A stretch of DNA of 64,000 nucleotides from Archilochus colubris. Taxonomy: Eukaryota > Chordata > Aves > Apodiformes > Trochilidae. Below the pieces are notes generated by a model. It was not told the DNA's origin. It was given only the letters and a program-made list of their open reading frames with translations, and ran no database searches. Numbering within the stretch: position 1 is the first letter of the stretch; each line of letters opens with the position of its first letter. Shown piece after piece: positions 62,980-64,000 of this stretch. The stretch is taken from NCBI GenBank assembly GCA_023079485.1, contig CM041090.1:6198519-6262518 (forward strand). Direction: 5' to 3'. Made by a program: the position numbers and the translations under genes.

Positions 62980-63035
62980 AGAGGGGTTGGAACTGGATGA
63001 TCTTTAAGGTCCCTTCCAACCCATGATTCTAAATG
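62980..63035 (+). mobile_element. CR1 LINE 3' end, minimal fragment
   Basis: AGGGGTTGGAACTGGATGAT followed by CTTTAAGGTCCCTTCCAACC and a decayed terminal CATGATTCTAAATG is a CR1 3' end. The 5' limit cannot be set; weak similarity may start near 62940. Confidence 0.85.
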
Positions 63036-64000
63036 TTCCAACTAATAGTTTCCTAAAACAATTTAAACTCAGTGGCCATTTGGGAAGCTAATGGAAGCTC
63101 TGTGCATGATTCAGAAGGAATAATGCTGGCTATTATCTAATATGTTGGCATTTGTTCACTAAACTCTTTGGGATCAGCATAAAGATTTTACCTCCTTCTT
63201 TTGATCCAGGACTTCAGTGTCCAGCATGGAAGAGACCTTTTGAAAGAGCCTCTGGTCAGTTGTCAGTGGCTTCCCATTGGTTTTGGAAAAGACCTCAGTT
63301 TGGTACTGATTCTCTAATTTCTCTGGGCTTTCATAAGTGTGGGAAGGGTACTTTTGTTTCTTGCCAGCCAGAAGATTTAAAAGCTCCATGTTAGCTCATA
63401 ATTTAATCAGTTATGTATTTAAAAAAAAAATTTAATAGCCTTGATGAATAGCTCTGAATACCTGATAAGATCAGGGATTTTTCATAATGCACAATAGTGT
63501 TTCAAAAAAAAAAGTAAAAATAGAAAGCAACAACAGTTAAAAACAATCTTCCAGCCATTATGTGTGCTAAATGATCCAGAATGGCAAATTCTATTGCTTT
63601 CACTACTACCTTAATGTAAAACCGATGTTTCTTTTCCTTTGAAAATTCTGCATATAGAAATTAAATGTTCATCTGGATATGACAGTTTGATATGAAGTTT
63701 TATTTTATATTTGTTAAGCTTTTGACAAAACTGCAGGTGATGTATATGAGTGTCTATGGTTTTCATGTAGAAAGAGATTGCCTTGACCCATATGCAGATC
63801 CATATGTGTCTTTTTGGGGACTGTTTGCTTGCTTTCAAGCAAAATACAGACAAGTTTGTGTCAAATGGTTGAAAACTGTTTGAAAACACACCTTATTGAT
63901 TTAGAAGAGGAAAATGGGAGATGTTCGTATATGAAAGACTTGCCTGCAAGAGCAGACAAAGAAATAAAATTAAGTGTTGTGGTTCTTTATACTGAGAAAT

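Larger units (their letters stand above)
51769..64000. other. Noncoding flanking DNA; no gene seen
   Basis: It contains poly-A at 52152-52168, the 16-bp T-rich repeat at 54622, the AT tract at 57107 and two small CR1 pieces. A repeated phrase TTTTCACCCAACAT occurs near 52528 and 52554. Frames here are short and show no family resemblance. Confidence 0.6.

Noticed and set aside
1..64000. CRISPR arrays, operons, prokaryotic genes or phage genes
   Set aside because: None seen. The window has eukaryotic repeat content, a spliced-gene exon and long noncoding DNA.

Overview
The window looks like nuclear DNA from a bird. Evidence: one vertebrate coding exon in long AT-rich noncoding DNA, about ten CR1 LINE fragments (several ending in the avian ATTCTATG-type 3' repeat), and a decayed LTR of a type common in avian endogenous retroviruses. 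There are no prokaryotic gene arrays, operons or CRISPRs. The species cannot be named from sequence alone; a neognath and perhaps a passerine is likely.

The only convincing protein-coding gene is LRRC4C (netrin-G ligand 1, NGL-1), 42408-44324 on the + strand. Its whole 638-residue reading frame lies in one exon, which starts at a splice acceptor at 42364-42365. In other vertebrates the upstream LRRC4C exons are noncoding and very far away, so 1-42365 is most simply read as intron. Sequence after 44324 is 3' UTR and then flanking DNA. The start region has an overlapping upstream ORF, and the protein appears one residue short in its last leucine-rich repeat.

Layout: 1-12.8 kb is unique-looking AT-rich DNA with one possible MIR-like SINE. 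A degraded ERV LTR lies at 12.8-13.3 kb. A CR1 3' end and an A/C-rich tract lie at 16.1-16.4 kb. A 0.68 kb G/T-only-like degenerate minisatellite at 22.1-22.8 kb sits just upstream of a CR1 copy. A cluster of five CR1 pieces occupies 29.1-32.4 kb. A 210 bp GAGAA-type pentanucleotide array lies at 33.8-34.0 kb. LRRC4C is at 42.4-44.3 kb, the longest CR1 copy at 51.0-51.8 kb, and AT-rich and simple repeats are scattered to the end.

The most unusual object is at 38140-38647: a 508 bp, nearly perfect palindrome with 223 bp arms (221 of 223 positions match). A 74-nt tRNA-like sequence with A-box and B-box motifs lies exactly at its centre. The outer ends are TG...CA and are flanked by the 6-bp direct repeat AGAGAG, as expected for retroviral-type integration. 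The arms contain LTR-like signals. It looks like a young, non-autonomous foldback element joining LTR-like arms to a tRNA-like loop. I do not recognise it as a named family.
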